A stretch of 64,000 nt of DNA, taken from the NCBI GenBank assembly GCA_003023745.1, contig PXYV01000004.1, positions 46,213-110,212 of the forward strand. Direction: 5' to 3'. How positions within the stretch are numbered: position 1 is the stretch's first letter; every line of letters begins with the position of its first letter. The notes beneath the pieces were generated by a model. That model was given only the letters and a program-made list of their open reading frames with translations, ran no database searches and had not been told where the DNA came from. The position numbers and the translations under genes were made by a program. The stretch comes from Sulfobacillus acidophilus. GTDB taxonomy: Bacteria > Bacillota > Sulfobacillia > Sulfobacillales > Sulfobacillaceae. Positions 63,850 through 64,000 of the stretch are shown piece by piece.

Positions 63850-63872
63850 CATACATAGACGGTTAAGTCAGG
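63850..63872 (+). repeat. left end of a second IS1595-type element
   Basis: CATACAT, 8 variable bases, then AGTCAGG with the same spacing as the left end at 25317; the transposase start lies about 70 bp further right, as in the first copy. Confidence 0.6.
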
Positions 63873-63942
63873 GAAGAGTCCCCGAGTGGAGGAAAGTATG
63901 CTAAAATTAGGGAAATCGGGGCATTCGGGGAGGAATGGCACG

Positions 63943-64000
63943 GTGACGTTGATCCAATGGCAAGACCGATTCGGGACCGAGGAGGCTTGTCAAGATTACC
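63943..64000 (+). CDS. IS1595-family transposase, start only (window edge)
   Basis: GTG 63943 after GGGGAGGAATGGCAC opens MTLIQWQDRFGTEEACQDY, which matches the N-terminus of the decayed copy (MTLLE*QDRFGTEDACREYL) with a Trp where that copy has a stop. The rest lies outside the window. This copy may be intact. Confidence 0.78.
   Translation, partial: MTLIQWQDRFGTEEACQDY

Overview
The window looks like chromosomal DNA of a moderately GC-rich, spore-forming Firmicute, most likely a Sulfobacillus-type acidophile. This is inferred from content and gene order, not from a database match. Supporting marks are spoIIP, an HrcA/CIRCE heat-shock operon, a T-box in front of leuS, and the Bacillus-type order holA-rpsT-spoIIP-lepA-hemW-hrcA-grpE-dnaJ-prmA-rsmE-rpsU-yqeY. 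Here that conserved block is cut twice by large accessory segments, and dnaK is missing from its usual place between grpE and dnaJ.

Layout. 0-6 kb (minus strand): yqeY, rpsU, an unlisted 51-aa zinc-ribbon protein, rsmE, prmA, dnaJ, grpE and hrcA, with a perfect CIRCE operator and two near-consensus sigma-A promoters. 6.4-7.4 kb: an Rpn-type nuclease with a 12-bp tandem repeat. 7.7-20.1 kb: a minus-strand inositol-catabolism block (iolD, iolC, an aldolase-like gene, iolB, iolE, iolG) preceded by a PIG-L deacetylase, two paralogous solute-binding proteins and a LacI regulator. Each binding-protein gene has a GGTNAACCGGTTTACC palindrome in front of it. 21-24 kb: hemW and lepA.

24.3-31.5 kb is a mobile-element zone: a VapBC-like pair, a relic of a VirD4/TraG coupling protein, and a decayed IS1595-family element with 25/26-bp inverted ends. 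Its transposase gene is split by about 4.96 kb carrying a secreted protein, an alpha/beta hydrolase and a lone Mrr-like endonuclease. 32.5-36.4 kb: an operon of a split PEP-synthase-like phosphotransferase (His-domain protein, then ATP-grasp protein) followed by an MFS exporter. A second MFS exporter and acetyl-CoA synthetase follow.

40.7-42.3 kb is an IscB element: an intact RuvC/HNH nuclease with a clear HEARO/omega-RNA leader, inserted just before a divergent fdhD. Then come an enoyl-CoA hydratase, an EthD-like protein and a PaaK ligase. 45.5-49.6 kb: spoIIP, rpsT, holA and a soluble sensor kinase. 49.9-53.4 kb: a NitT/TauT-type ABC pair without a binding protein, and Hsp20. 53.7-58.4 kb: a small membrane protein, leuS with its T-box, and an FAD amine oxidase. 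58.4-60.1 kb: a broken TnpB gene and a relic of another. 60-63.7 kb: a CBS-PAS-HD protein, rmuC and a TetR/membrane chimera. The window ends inside the start of a second IS1595-type transposase.

The most interesting items are the IscB/omega-RNA locus, the split phosphotransferase operon, the IS1595 element split with a 7-bp duplication, and the iol cluster with its deacetylase and binding proteins. No tRNA, rRNA or CRISPR array was seen.
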